Below are positions 1 through 6,920 of a stretch of 7,186 bases of DNA, piece after piece. The DNA is taken from contig BQJS01000223.1 of the NCBI GenBank assembly GCA_021604825.1, positions 1-7,186 on the forward strand, written 5' to 3'. The stretch's first letter is position 1, and the number at the start of each line of letters is the position of its first letter. Made by a program: the position numbers and the translations under genes. The notes under the pieces were generated by a model that made no database searches, was not told the origin of the DNA, and saw nothing but the letters and a program-made list of their open reading frames with translations. Source of the stretch: Phycisphaerae bacterium (lineage in GTDB: Bacteria > Planctomycetota > Phycisphaerae > UBA1845).

Positions 1-1698
1 CTGATCGGTCGGATCAGTGAGTAAACTTTTCGGAATCATAAAGGCGATGCCTGCGTTCTGTTTTTCTTCATTCGGCGCTGCGTCGTTTCGGGCAACGTCC
101 AACTCACCACCGATGACGCGCGATGCGAGAATGTGTTCTTCAATGGCGGGCTGCATGGAGTCGAGCATCGGTTTCGGCCATACGCCAATGACGAGGCACA
201 ACACCGCGATCGGCGCGAGGATACCGATTTCGCGACCATTGAGATCTGGCGGTAAACCTGCTGACGTGTCGGGTGTGCCCGGAGGTTCATTGACCGGACC
301 AAACAGAACGCGTCGGCACATCCACAGCATGTAGATCGCACCCAGGACGATGCCCGTCGCTGCCGGAACCGCGTAAGCCATTCCGAGCGGACCTGCGATG
401 AGTCCGTCGTGGATCTCACCCGAGGAGGCTGTGCCGATGAGCACGAGCATTTCGCCGATGAATCCGTTCAACCCCGGCAATCCGATGCTGCTAAGCGTGA
501 AGATGATGAGGAAGATCGCCATCACCGGCATTTGTTTGGCCAACCCGCCGAGTTTGTTCATGTCGCGCGTGTGGTAACGTTCGTAGATCATGCCAACGAC
601 GAGGAACAATGCGGCTGTCGAAAGTCCATGGTTCAGCATGTACATCACCGAGCCGGTCATGCCGGCCATCTTCAGGCTGAACATGCCGAGTACGCAAAAC
701 CCCATGTGCGATACGGAGGAATACGCGACGAGCTTCTTCACGTCTTCCTGTGCCCAGGCGGCCAACGCTCCGTAGATGATTCCGGCGATGGCCATCACCG
801 ACATGAAGTGGGCGAACGCCTCAGCCCCTTCGGGCAGGATGGGAAGTGCCAATCGAACAAAACCATAGGTGCCGAGTTTGAGCAAGACGCCGGCCAGCAA
901 AACGCTTCCGGCAGTCGGCGCTTCGGTGTGAGCGAGGGGCAGCCACGTGTGCACCGGGAACAATGGGACCTTCACGGCGAAACCGGCGACCAAACCCAGG
1001 AAGATCCACCATTGAGCCGCAGCTGGGATCAATCCGCTTTGACCATGACGCACCAAAGTCGGAATATCGAGTGAGAACACGCCCGAATTGCCATGATTGT
1101 ATTGGTGGAAGGCGAGATACAACACGCCGGCGAAAGTCAGGACGCTGCCGGCGACGGTGAACAGGAAGAATTTGGTGGCGGCCCGCGCGCGTTCCTGTCC
1201 ACCCCAGGTTCCGATCAAGAAGAACAACGGGATCAGGGTGAATTCAAAGAACACGTAGAAGACCAGTAAGTCGAGCGCGCAAAACACGCCGAGCATGCCA
1301 GCTTCCAAAAGCAGCAGCAGACAGTAGTACTCTTTCGCCCGAGTCGTGATGGATGAAAAACTCGCCCAAATCGCAAGCGGTGAGAGCAGTGCGGTCAACA
1401 GAAGCAACCAAATGCTGATGCCGTCGATGCCCAGCGTGTAGTTGATATCGATTCTGCTGTCACCGTCGGCTATCCAGTTTGAGGAATGGTATAAACCGTA
1501 TCCGTCAACAGATTGCCCCTTCCCCTGAGCGTGCAGGCCCGCCGCGCAAACGACGAGAAGCAGCGTCAGCATCGATCCGATCATCGCGTTGCTGCGGATT
1601 TGCGATACGCGATCGCCGCTGCCGAACCACACGTACGCCGCACCGACGATCGGCATGAAGATGATGGCGGTTAGAATCCAGTTTGAAACGAAATCCAC
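1..1698 (-). CDS. nuoM: NADH-quinone oxidoreductase subunit M (NuoM), 3' end cut by window edge
   Basis: Antiporter-like proton-pumping subunit of the complex I membrane arm. The frame stays open for 566 codons from a GTG at 1698 to the window edge, so only the C-terminal end is missing. Visible family motifs include LGIDGIS (residues 89-95), FYVFFEFTLIPLFFLIGTWG (147-166), FAVKVPLFPVHTWLP (240-254), EDVKKLVAYSSVSHMG (318-333) and LPGLNGFIGE (407-416). E132, K243, K274 and E415 match by context the proton-channel residues E144, K234, K265 and E407 of E. coli NuoM. The protein is hydrophobic with many membrane segments up to about residue 510, then a polar tail of at least 55 residues not found in the 509-residue E. 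coli protein. GTG is taken as the start because a TAA lies in frame four codons upstream and an AAGG sits 10 bases before it. The gene follows nuoL by 33 bases; nuoN would be expected beyond the edge. Confidence 0.97.
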   Translation of the reverse strand, partial: MDFVSNWILTAIIFMPIVGAAYVWFGSGDRVSQIRSNAMIGSMLTLLLVVCAAGLHAQGKGQSVDGYGLYHSSNWIADGDSRIDINYTLGIDGISIWLLLLTALLSPLAIWASFSSITTRAKEYYCLLLLLEAGMLGVFCALDLLVFYVFFEFTLIPLFFLIGTWGGQERARAATKFFLFTVAGSVLTFAGVLYLAFHQYNHGNSGVFSLDIPTLVRHGQSGLIPAAAQWWIFLGLVAGFAVKVPLFPVHTWLPLAHTEAPTAGSVLLAGVLLKLGTYGFVRLALPILPEGAEAFAHFMSVMAIAGIIYGALAAWAQEDVKKLVAYSSVSHMGFCVLGMFSLKMAGMTGSVMYMLNHGLSTAALFLVVGMIYERYHTRDMNKLGGLAKQMPVMAIFLIIFTLSSIGLPGLNGFIGEMLVLIGTASSGEIHDGLIAGPLGMAYAVPAATGIVLGAIYMLWMCRRVLFGPVNEPPGTPDTSAGLPPDLNGREIGILAPIAVLCLVIGVWPKPMLDSMQPAIEEHILASRVIGGELDVARNDAAPNEEKQNAGIAFMIPKSLLTDPTDQ

Positions 1699-1708
1699 GG
1701 TACGGTTA

Positions 1709-1712
1709 CCTT
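1709..1712 (-). promoter_or_regulatory. Ribosome binding site of nuoM
   Basis: AAGG on the minus strand, 10 bases before the GTG at 1698. It supports the GTG start: the only in-frame ATG close upstream (1726-1728) is cut off by a TAA at 1711-1713, and this AAGG overlaps that TAA. Confidence 0.6.
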
Positions 1713-1731
1713 ACAGGTCGAACTTCATTAA

Positions 1732-3777
1732 CTACGTTGTGATCATGACCAACACGATAATCAGCGCGAGTCCGGCCGCCATGCCCAGGCCATAGCCTTG
1801 CAATGCGCCGGTTTGCAGCATCCGCCACGATTGCCCGAACATCCGTGGAATCACGGTGATCATCCAAACAATGCCGTCGATCAGGAACACGTCGGCTTGG
1901 TAGCAGAAGCGTCCGAGGCGGCGAAGCGGTGAAACGATCGCGGCGTGATAAAACTCGTCCACGAAATATTTGTGCAGCAATACGAAATGCGCCTTGGGGA
2001 AGGTGGCTCGTACCACTTGCGGAATCCACGGTCGCTGAACATAGCACACGTATGCGATCGTCATTCCGACGATCGACAGCAGCGCCGAAAGATACATCAG
2101 CCAATGGTGGGCGATTGCTGCGAAGAACCCGTGGCCAGCCTCAACCGCGTGTGCATCGTGCGCGTGGGCGGCGAAGGGAGCGGTGACCGGTTCGAGGAAG
2201 TGATGCAACGCACCGTGCGGTTCGAGGAATCCGAGGAACCCGCCACTGTGAATCTCAACGCCGAAGTAACCCGCACCCACGGCACCGATCGAGAGGATGC
2301 AGAGCGGTACGAGAATCCACTTGCCCGATTCATGGGCCGACACGCCTTCAGGCACGCGCTCTTCACCCCAGAACGCCAGGAACATCATGCGGAACGTGTA
2401 GAACGCCGTGAGCAGGGCGGTGACCAACCCAATGATGCCGAGAAGGATGTGCCGATTGAATGCTGCGTGGACGATTTCGTCCTTGCTCCAGAAACCGGCG
2501 AGAAGCGGGAAGCCTGCAAGGGCAGCCGAACCGATCAACATCGTAAAGTACGTCACCGGCAAAATGCGTTTTAGTCCGCCGAATCGCCGCACGTCGATGA
2601 TGCCGCCCATCGCGTGCATAACGCTGCCTGCGCCGAGGAAGAGCAGGGCTTTGAAGAAGGCGTGGGTCATCAAGTGAAAGACAGCCGACCCAGCCGCCAA
2701 GCAACCGACGCCAAGGAACATGTAACCCAGTTGGCTGATGGTTGAGTACGCGAGGATGCGCTTCATGTCGGTTTGCACGAGTGCGATCGTCGCTGCAAAG
2801 ATTGCGGTGGCTGCACCGAGAATTGCGACGAACATCAACACTGCATCTGACGCCGCGAATATGACGCCGCAGCGGACCATCATGTAAATGCCAGCCGTCA
2901 CCATGGTGGCTGCGTGAATCAGCGCCGACACGGGTGACGGTCCTTCCATCGCATCCGGGAGCCAGACGTACAACGGCAACTGTGCGCTCTTGCCCACCGC
3001 GCCGCAGAGCAGCAGCAGGGCGATGATCGGTAGACGCGATGAGATCGTCATCGCAAGTTCCGAGGCCTGAATTGCATCGATGCTCAGCAGACTTGCGAGG
3101 GCTTCAACGTTGTGGTCCAGACCGAGACGCGCGGCTTCAAAGACTGTCGCGTAATCCAGTTGACCGAAGGTGATGTAGATCAGCAGGATGCCCAGTCCGA
3201 AACCAAAGTCGCCGATTCGATTGACGAGGAATGCCTTCTTGGCGGCAGCAGCAGCCGACGGTTTCTGATAATAAAACCCGATCAGCAGGTAGCTGCACAG
3301 ACCGACCGCTTCCCAGCCAAGGTAGAGCAACAGAAAATTGCCGCCCAACACCAGGATGCACATAGAGAATACGAATAGTCCTAGAAACGCGAAGAATCGT
3401 TCGTATCCGCGCTCGGGGTGATCGTGGTGCCGCATGTATTCTTTGGAATAGATGACGACCAATGTTGAAATGAATGTCACGACCACAAGCATGACGGCTG
3501 TCAGCGGATCGATCAGCAGTTCGACGTTAAACCACGAACCGCCTCCAGCGTTGAACCACTGATAGAGTTCGATGAGGATCGAGGATTCTTCACCCGCGCC
3601 GGCGACGTGAAACAGCAGAACGAATGACGCGATCGCCGCGCCACCGACACCGAGGATCACCGGCCAATGACTGTTGCCTTTGAGGTGGCGGGGACCCAGC
3701 GCCCCTGCGCACAACGCACCGGCGGCTGGTAGCAGCAGGATGAGAATGCCTAAGTTGGTGAGTAGCGATTCGTTCAT
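1732..3777 (-). CDS. nuoL: NADH-quinone oxidoreductase subunit L (NuoL)
   Basis: Distal proton-pumping, antiporter-like subunit of complex I, with the C-terminal lateral helix that braces the membrane arm. It is 681 residues (E. coli 613). Diagnostic motifs are NRIGDFGFG (186-194), GKSAQLPLYVWLPDAMEGP (262-280), SALIHAATMVTAGIY (284-298), YSTISQLGYM (344-353), HLMTHAFFKALLFL (368-381) and FWSKDEI (429-435). E156, D190, K263, H288, H368, H372, K376, K432 and D433 correspond by context to the conserved channel residues E144, D178, K229, H254, H334, H338, K342, K399 and D400 of E. coli. Compared with E. coli there are about 20 extra residues between D190 and K263, and residues 510-558 hold ten histidines. 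A final hydrophobic helix (about 661-679) ends the protein, as expected for the last membrane segment after the lateral helix. The start is ATG with a weak GAAAG five bases upstream; the stop is TAG. Confidence 0.98.
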   Translation of the reverse strand: MNESLLTNLGILILLLPAAGALCAGALGPRHLKGNSHWPVILGVGGAAIASFVLLFHVAGAGEESSILIELYQWFNAGGGSWFNVELLIDPLTAVMLVVVTFISTLVVIYSKEYMRHHDHPERGYERFFAFLGLFVFSMCILVLGGNFLLLYLGWEAVGLCSYLLIGFYYQKPSAAAAAKKAFLVNRIGDFGFGLGILLIYITFGQLDYATVFEAARLGLDHNVEALASLLSIDAIQASELAMTISSRLPIIALLLLCGAVGKSAQLPLYVWLPDAMEGPSPVSALIHAATMVTAGIYMMVRCGVIFAASDAVLMFVAILGAATAIFAATIALVQTDMKRILAYSTISQLGYMFLGVGCLAAGSAVFHLMTHAFFKALLFLGAGSVMHAMGGIIDVRRFGGLKRILPVTYFTMLIGSAALAGFPLLAGFWSKDEIVHAAFNRHILLGIIGLVTALLTAFYTFRMMFLAFWGEERVPEGVSAHESGKWILVPLCILSIGAVGAGYFGVEIHSGGFLGFLEPHGALHHFLEPVTAPFAAHAHDAHAVEAGHGFFAAIAHHWLMYLSALLSIVGMTIAYVCYVQRPWIPQVVRATFPKAHFVLLHKYFVDEFYHAAIVSPLRRLGRFCYQADVFLIDGIVWMITVIPRMFGQSWRMLQTGALQGYGLGMAAGLALIIVLVMITT

Positions 3778-3788
3778 TGATTCTTTCG

Positions 3789-3815
3789 ACCGAGTGCGAA
3801 TACAGATGACTCGGT
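3789..3815 (-). repeat. Intercistronic inverted repeat between nuoK and nuoL
   Basis: ACCGAGT at 3789-3795 and ACTCGGT at 3809-3815 are a perfect 7-bp inverted repeat with a 13-base loop. It lies wholly in the 42-bp nuoK-nuoL gap and ends just before the GAAAG that precedes the nuoL ATG. In the mRNA it could form a small stem-loop affecting stability or nuoL translation. There is no following U run, so it is not a typical terminator. A 7-bp stem could also arise by chance. Confidence 0.4.
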
Positions 3816-3819
3816 TGTG

Positions 3820-4122
3820 CTATCCGCTCATTGCCGACCAGCTTTCGGCATCGAGCGTGTGTTTTCTGCGATATAGGAGTACGACCAGACCAAGTGCCAA
3901 ACCGGCTTCGACGGCGGCGATGACGAGCAGAAACAAACCAAAAGTGTCACCCGTCAATCGTCCGTGCAGTCGGCTGAACGCGACGACGTTAAGCACGACG
4001 CCTTGAAACATGATCTCGGTGGAGAGGAACATCACGATCAGGTTGCGGCGGGCGAGAAACCCGACCATTCCGATCGCAAAGAGAACAGCCCCCAACAAGA
4101 TATATGAACTCGGATCTGGCAT
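3820..4122 (-). CDS. nuoK: NADH-quinone oxidoreductase subunit K (NuoK)
   Basis: Small membrane subunit of complex I, homologous to mitochondrial ND4L. It sits between NuoJ/NuoA and NuoN and carries part of the central hydrophilic axis. At 100 residues it has the usual family length. Three hydrophobic segments are visible at about 6-23, 28-48 and 60-84. The two conserved membrane glutamates fall at E36 (in STEIMFQGVVLN) and E72 (in AAVEAGLALGLVVLL), exactly the E. coli numbering. The segment around E36 reads LSTEIMFQ rather than the more familiar LEIMLNA type, a sequence variant within the family. The start is ATG at 4122 with a weak GAAAG nine bases upstream; the stop is TAG. It lies 30 bases after nuoJ and 42 before nuoL. 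Confidence 0.97.
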   Translation of the reverse strand: MPDPSSYILLGAVLFAIGMVGFLARRNLIVMFLSTEIMFQGVVLNVVAFSRLHGRLTGDTFGLFLLVIAAVEAGLALGLVVLLYRRKHTLDAESWSAMSG

Positions 4123-4152
4123 TCTATTTGGCTTTCAAAACTACAAGTCTTG

Positions 4153-4941
4153 CTAGAACGGCGGCACTTCTCGGCCAATCTGGCCTACGGGTAACCGCAC
4201 TTCGCCCGTATCTTCAATGGGTACTTGCTTTCGCGAAATCGCAATCGCGCCAACCATTGCGATCAAGAGCAGGATTCCCGACAACTCCACCACAATCAAA
4301 TATGGCCCGAACATCAGTTGGCCGATGGCTTTCGTGTGACCTGATTCCATCTCAATGGGTGGGACCAAGGTCTCGGACGGTGAATCGGTTGCTGCCTGCG
4401 CAACCAAGACAGGCGACCGAACTGGGACAGCTTCGATCTGTTCGATTTTTCCGGCAATTGCACCGGCGATGACGAACGAAACGAGGATTGCCATCAATGG
4501 TTCGCGCGCCCGCGTATCCGTTGTAGACGCACCAGATTGCTGAGCGAGCATGATAACAAAGGCGTACGTCACCAGAATCGCACCGGCGTAAATGATGATC
4601 AGTGCAACGGCAAGGAATTCTGCCCGTTGAATCACCAATAACACCGCGACACAAAGGATGACCAGCGCGAAATAAACGGCGCTGTATGTCGGAACCGGAT
4701 GCGTCACCACCCGGCCGGCGGCCAGCACTGCGATTCCGGCAAACATGTAGAAGAAGAAATTGTTTGAATTGGGTGCGACAAAATGCACGCTCATCAATCC
4801 GAGGAAGCCGGCGATGACGCCAACGCCCAGGATCAATGCCGCCCGTCGTTGCGAACCCGAAGGCTTGGGCATTGCCAGATAGATGGCGGCTCCGCCCAGT
4901 GCGAATAGGACGTATAAGATGTAGGGAATCATGGAATTCAC
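4153..4941 (-). CDS. nuoJ: NADH-quinone oxidoreductase subunit J (NuoJ) with extra N-terminal membrane segments
   Basis: Membrane subunit of complex I (ND6 homologue). Its third conserved helix rearranges during turnover and couples quinone reduction to the proton pumps. The family core starts near residue 60: RVVTHPVPTYSAVYFAL (77-93), IIIYAGAILVTYAFVIML (115-132) and, after a polar loop, FGPYLIVVELSGILLLIAM (211-229), which lines up with FGPYVLAVELASMLLLAG of E. coli NuoJ. E219 is the conserved glutamate there. At 262 residues it is much longer than E. coli NuoJ (184). The excess is an N-terminal part with two hydrophobic stretches (about 5-23 and 34-52), plus a longer loop and tail. The start is GTG, overlapping the nuoI stop as GTGA, with a good upstream Shine-Dalgarno; this implies translational coupling. 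An ATG three codons later (4930-4932) is the alternative start. The stop is TAG. Confidence 0.95.
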   Translation of the reverse strand: MNSMIPYILYVLFALGGAAIYLAMPKPSGSQRRAALILGVGVIAGFLGLMSVHFVAPNSNNFFFYMFAGIAVLAAGRVVTHPVPTYSAVYFALVILCVAVLLVIQRAEFLAVALIIIYAGAILVTYAFVIMLAQQSGASTTDTRAREPLMAILVSFVIAGAIAGKIEQIEAVPVRSPVLVAQAATDSPSETLVPPIEMESGHTKAIGQLMFGPYLIVVELSGILLLIAMVGAIAISRKQVPIEDTGEVRLPVGQIGREVPPF

Positions 4942-5588
4942 TGCGTATTCTCTTCACCTGCTCCGGCATCAGCACCTTTGCTGCCGCTGGGCTGACGTTC
5001 GTCGACCAGTTTTTCCAACCGCTCGCGAAGTTGATCGTATTTCTCGCGGTCACCGGTTCCCTGATAGCCGCTGATCTTCGGGTTCTTGCGTGGTTTAACG
5101 TCCTTGGTTTGGTCGTAAACGCTTAACAGTTTTTCTTTGTCGAAAATCATCTCGTCACGGGAGTGACCGACGATGTCGTATTCGGTGGTCAGTTCGATCG
5201 CGTCAACCGGACACGCCTCTTCGCACATGCCGCAATAGATGCAGCGAAGTTCGTCGATGTCGAATTGCTGGGGGTATTTTTCACGATCTTCCCATGGCGA
5301 TTCGTCGGCGACGATGTGGATGCAGTTGGCTGGGCAGGCGGTCTCGCACATGAAACATGCCACGCAGGCCACGCGATCGTCGGGATCGCGGTTGAGTCGG
5401 TGCACGCCGCGATAATTATCGACGCGAAGTTGCCGCTTTTCTTCCGGATATTGAACGGTGACTTGCGGTTTGAAAAACAAGTGGTTGAGCGTCACCTTCA
5501 CGCCTTCGGCAATCTGCGTGAGGTAAAGCTTGTCGGCTGCCGACAGCTTTGGCTCTTTAATGAGTATGATGTCTGCGTCACTGATCAT
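4938..5588 (-). CDS. nuoI: NADH-quinone oxidoreductase subunit I (NuoI), two 4Fe-4S ferredoxin-type protein
   Basis: Peripheral-arm subunit (homologue of mitochondrial TYKY/NDUFS8) that holds clusters N6a and N6b and passes electrons towards the last cluster before quinone. It has 216 residues (E. coli 180). Two complete cluster motifs are visible: CVACFMCETACP with C75, C78, C81 and C85, and CIYCGMCEEACP with C116, C119, C122 and C126. Each motif's last cysteine is followed by proline, as in the 8Fe ferredoxin fold. The stretch before the first motif, YRGVHRLNRDPDDRVAC, is typical of NuoI. After residue 130 comes a charged region ending in a lysine- and glutamate-rich, probably helical stretch (about 172-190) and a flexible Gly/Ser/Ala tail. 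No signal peptide or membrane segment is seen, as expected. The start is ATG, 27 bases after nuoH; the TGA stop overlaps the nuoJ start. Confidence 0.97.
   Translation of the reverse strand: MISDADIILIKEPKLSAADKLYLTQIAEGVKVTLNHLFFKPQVTVQYPEEKRQLRVDNYRGVHRLNRDPDDRVACVACFMCETACPANCIHIVADESPWEDREKYPQQFDIDELRCIYCGMCEEACPVDAIELTTEYDIVGHSRDEMIFDKEKLLSVYDQTKDVKPRKNPKISGYQGTGDREKYDQLRERLEKLVDERQPSGSKGADAGAGEENTQ
4950..4958 (-). promoter_or_regulatory. Ribosome binding site of nuoJ inside the nuoI 3' end
   Basis: GGTGAAGAG on the minus strand ends 8 bases before the GTG at 4941, a good spacing. It would be 17 bases from the in-frame ATG at 4932, so it favours the GTG that overlaps the nuoI TGA. It lies within the last codons of nuoI. 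Confidence 0.55.
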
Positions 5589-5615
5589 GAAACTTGCCGA
5601 TCAAAGGTTCCGTAA

Positions 5616-6842
5616 TTATCCGCCCAGCGGTTGAGTTACCACGGGCATGTTGTCTTGTCGTCCGCTCACGGGTTTGTTGGCCAATATGACCACGCCCAAC
5701 GTGGCCGCAACGACTGCAATCTCGCTGCCAAGGTTATAAAGGACGCTGCGCTGCCAACCCATGTACACGCCCATCACCGTTAGCACCAGGATGCCCAAGC
5801 TGATCGGGATCAAACCCTTCCATGCCAACCGCATCAGCTGATCAAAACGGAAGCGGGGCAGCGTCCAACGTACGAGCATGAACAGGAAGATGAAGAACGC
5901 CACCTTAACAGCCAACACGCCAATCTTGATGATCACCGAGATCAAACCAGTGTCTTCAATTCCTGTTCCCGGGAACGCGGGGCCAATACCGAAGAAGGAC
6001 AACTCCCAGCCACCCAAAAACAGCACGCAGATGAACGCACTGCCAGTGATCATGTGGACGTACTCGCCGAGGAAGAACATCGCGAATTTCATCGAGCTGT
6101 ATTCGGTGTGGAAACCGCCGACCAGCTCTTGCTCGGCTTCTGCGAGGTCGAACGGGGCGCGGTTGGTTTCGGCGAAGAGCGTAATGAGCAGGATCAAAAA
6201 CGACACCGGATGCAGTACGATGTTCCAAACCCCAGTGCCTCCGACTTGTCCCAAGACGATTTCTTCCAATCGCAATTGCCCGCTGGCGAGGACCACAACC
6301 AAGATCGCCACGCCCATGGGGATTTCATAACTGAGCATCTGGGCGGTCGCTCGGACGGCACCGTACATCGAATATTTGTTGTTGCTCGCCCAGCCACCCA
6401 GTACGACGCCGTACACGCCCATCGACCCGACGCCGAGAACGTACAGCAAACCGACGTCAGGGTTGGCGACCTGCACGTTCATGAGCGTATCGCCCAGCAT
6501 GTACATGCCGCCCCACGGTATGACCACGAATCCGATCAGGGCGACGATCATGCTGATCGCCGGCGCGAGAATGAACAGCGGTTTGTCCACGCGGGCGGGG
6601 ATGATGTCTTCCTTCAAGAAGAACTTAGCCCCATCCGCGATCGGTTGGCCGAGTCCCCAGAAGTGGAAGTTGCCGAAGAGCCCAAGGAAACCGACGCGAT
6701 TGGGACCGCGTCGATCCTGAATCCACGCGGAGATCTTGCGCTCGAAGTAAATGCAATAGGCCACGCACGTCATCATGCCCGCAATGAGGACGAGGGATAG
6801 GACGGCGCTGAATACTACCTGATTTTCAAGCCAACTGAGCAT
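5616..6842 (-). CDS. nuoH: NADH-quinone oxidoreductase subunit H (NuoH)
   Basis: Membrane subunit (ND1 homologue) that anchors the peripheral arm and builds the quinone entry channel and the start of the proton path. Motifs: FERKISAWIQDRRGPNRVG (33-51), QPIADGAKFFLKED (66-79), SYEIPMG (171-177) and AETNRAPFDLAEAEQELVGG (224-243), followed by FHTEYS. E173, D232, E235, E237, E239 and E247 match by context the functional acidic residues E157, D213, E216, E218, E220 and E228 of E. coli NuoH. The stretch RFRFDQLMRLAWKGLIPISL (330-349) matches the start of the last E. coli helix. About 45 residues then follow, including an additional hydrophobic segment (about 372-389), so the protein has 408 residues against 325 in E. 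coli. The start is ATG with AGAAG five bases upstream; the stop is TAA. It precedes nuoI by 27 bases. Confidence 0.98.
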   Translation of the reverse strand: MLSWLENQVVFSAVLSLVLIAGMMTCVAYCIYFERKISAWIQDRRGPNRVGFLGLFGNFHFWGLGQPIADGAKFFLKEDIIPARVDKPLFILAPAISMIVALIGFVVIPWGGMYMLGDTLMNVQVANPDVGLLYVLGVGSMGVYGVVLGGWASNNKYSMYGAVRATAQMLSYEIPMGVAILVVVLASGQLRLEEIVLGQVGGTGVWNIVLHPVSFLILLITLFAETNRAPFDLAEAEQELVGGFHTEYSSMKFAMFFLGEYVHMITGSAFICVLFLGGWELSFFGIGPAFPGTGIEDTGLISVIIKIGVLAVKVAFFIFLFMLVRWTLPRFRFDQLMRLAWKGLIPISLGILVLTVMGVYMGWQRSVLYNLGSEIAVVAATLGVVILANKPVSGRQDNMPVVTQPLGG

Positions 6843-6847
6843 GTTAT

Positions 6848-6852
6848 CTTCT
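6848..6852 (-). promoter_or_regulatory. Ribosome binding site of nuoH
   Basis: AGAAG on the minus strand, 5 bases before the nuoH ATG at 6842. It supports that start. Another ATG lies 13 bases upstream (6853-6855) but is out of frame with nuoH. Confidence 0.55.
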
Positions 6853-6920
6853 GCATTCGTGATTCGGTCAGATTCCCAATATCACGTCGTTCTCGTTTCC
6901 ACTATCAATAAACGGTCGTT

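Noticed and set aside
409..1074. Plus-strand open frame of 221 codons opposite nuoM.
   Set aside because: It lies antisense to a clear NuoM coding frame and its residues (many His, Asp, Glu, Arg, Gln) are what the complement of hydrophobic codons gives. No family resemblance.
4930..4932. ATG as the nuoJ start instead of the GTG at 4941.
   Set aside because: The Shine-Dalgarno GGTGAAGAG is 8 bases from the GTG but 17 from the ATG, and the GTG gives the typical stop-start overlap. The difference is only three residues.
4352..5053. Minus-strand open frame of 233 codons overlapping nuoJ and the nuoI end.
   Set aside because: It is in a different frame from the well-supported NuoJ and NuoI proteins and shows no motif.
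6054..6800. Plus-strand open frame of 248 codons opposite nuoH.
   Set aside because: Antisense shadow of nuoH with low-complexity charged composition; no motif and no operon partner.
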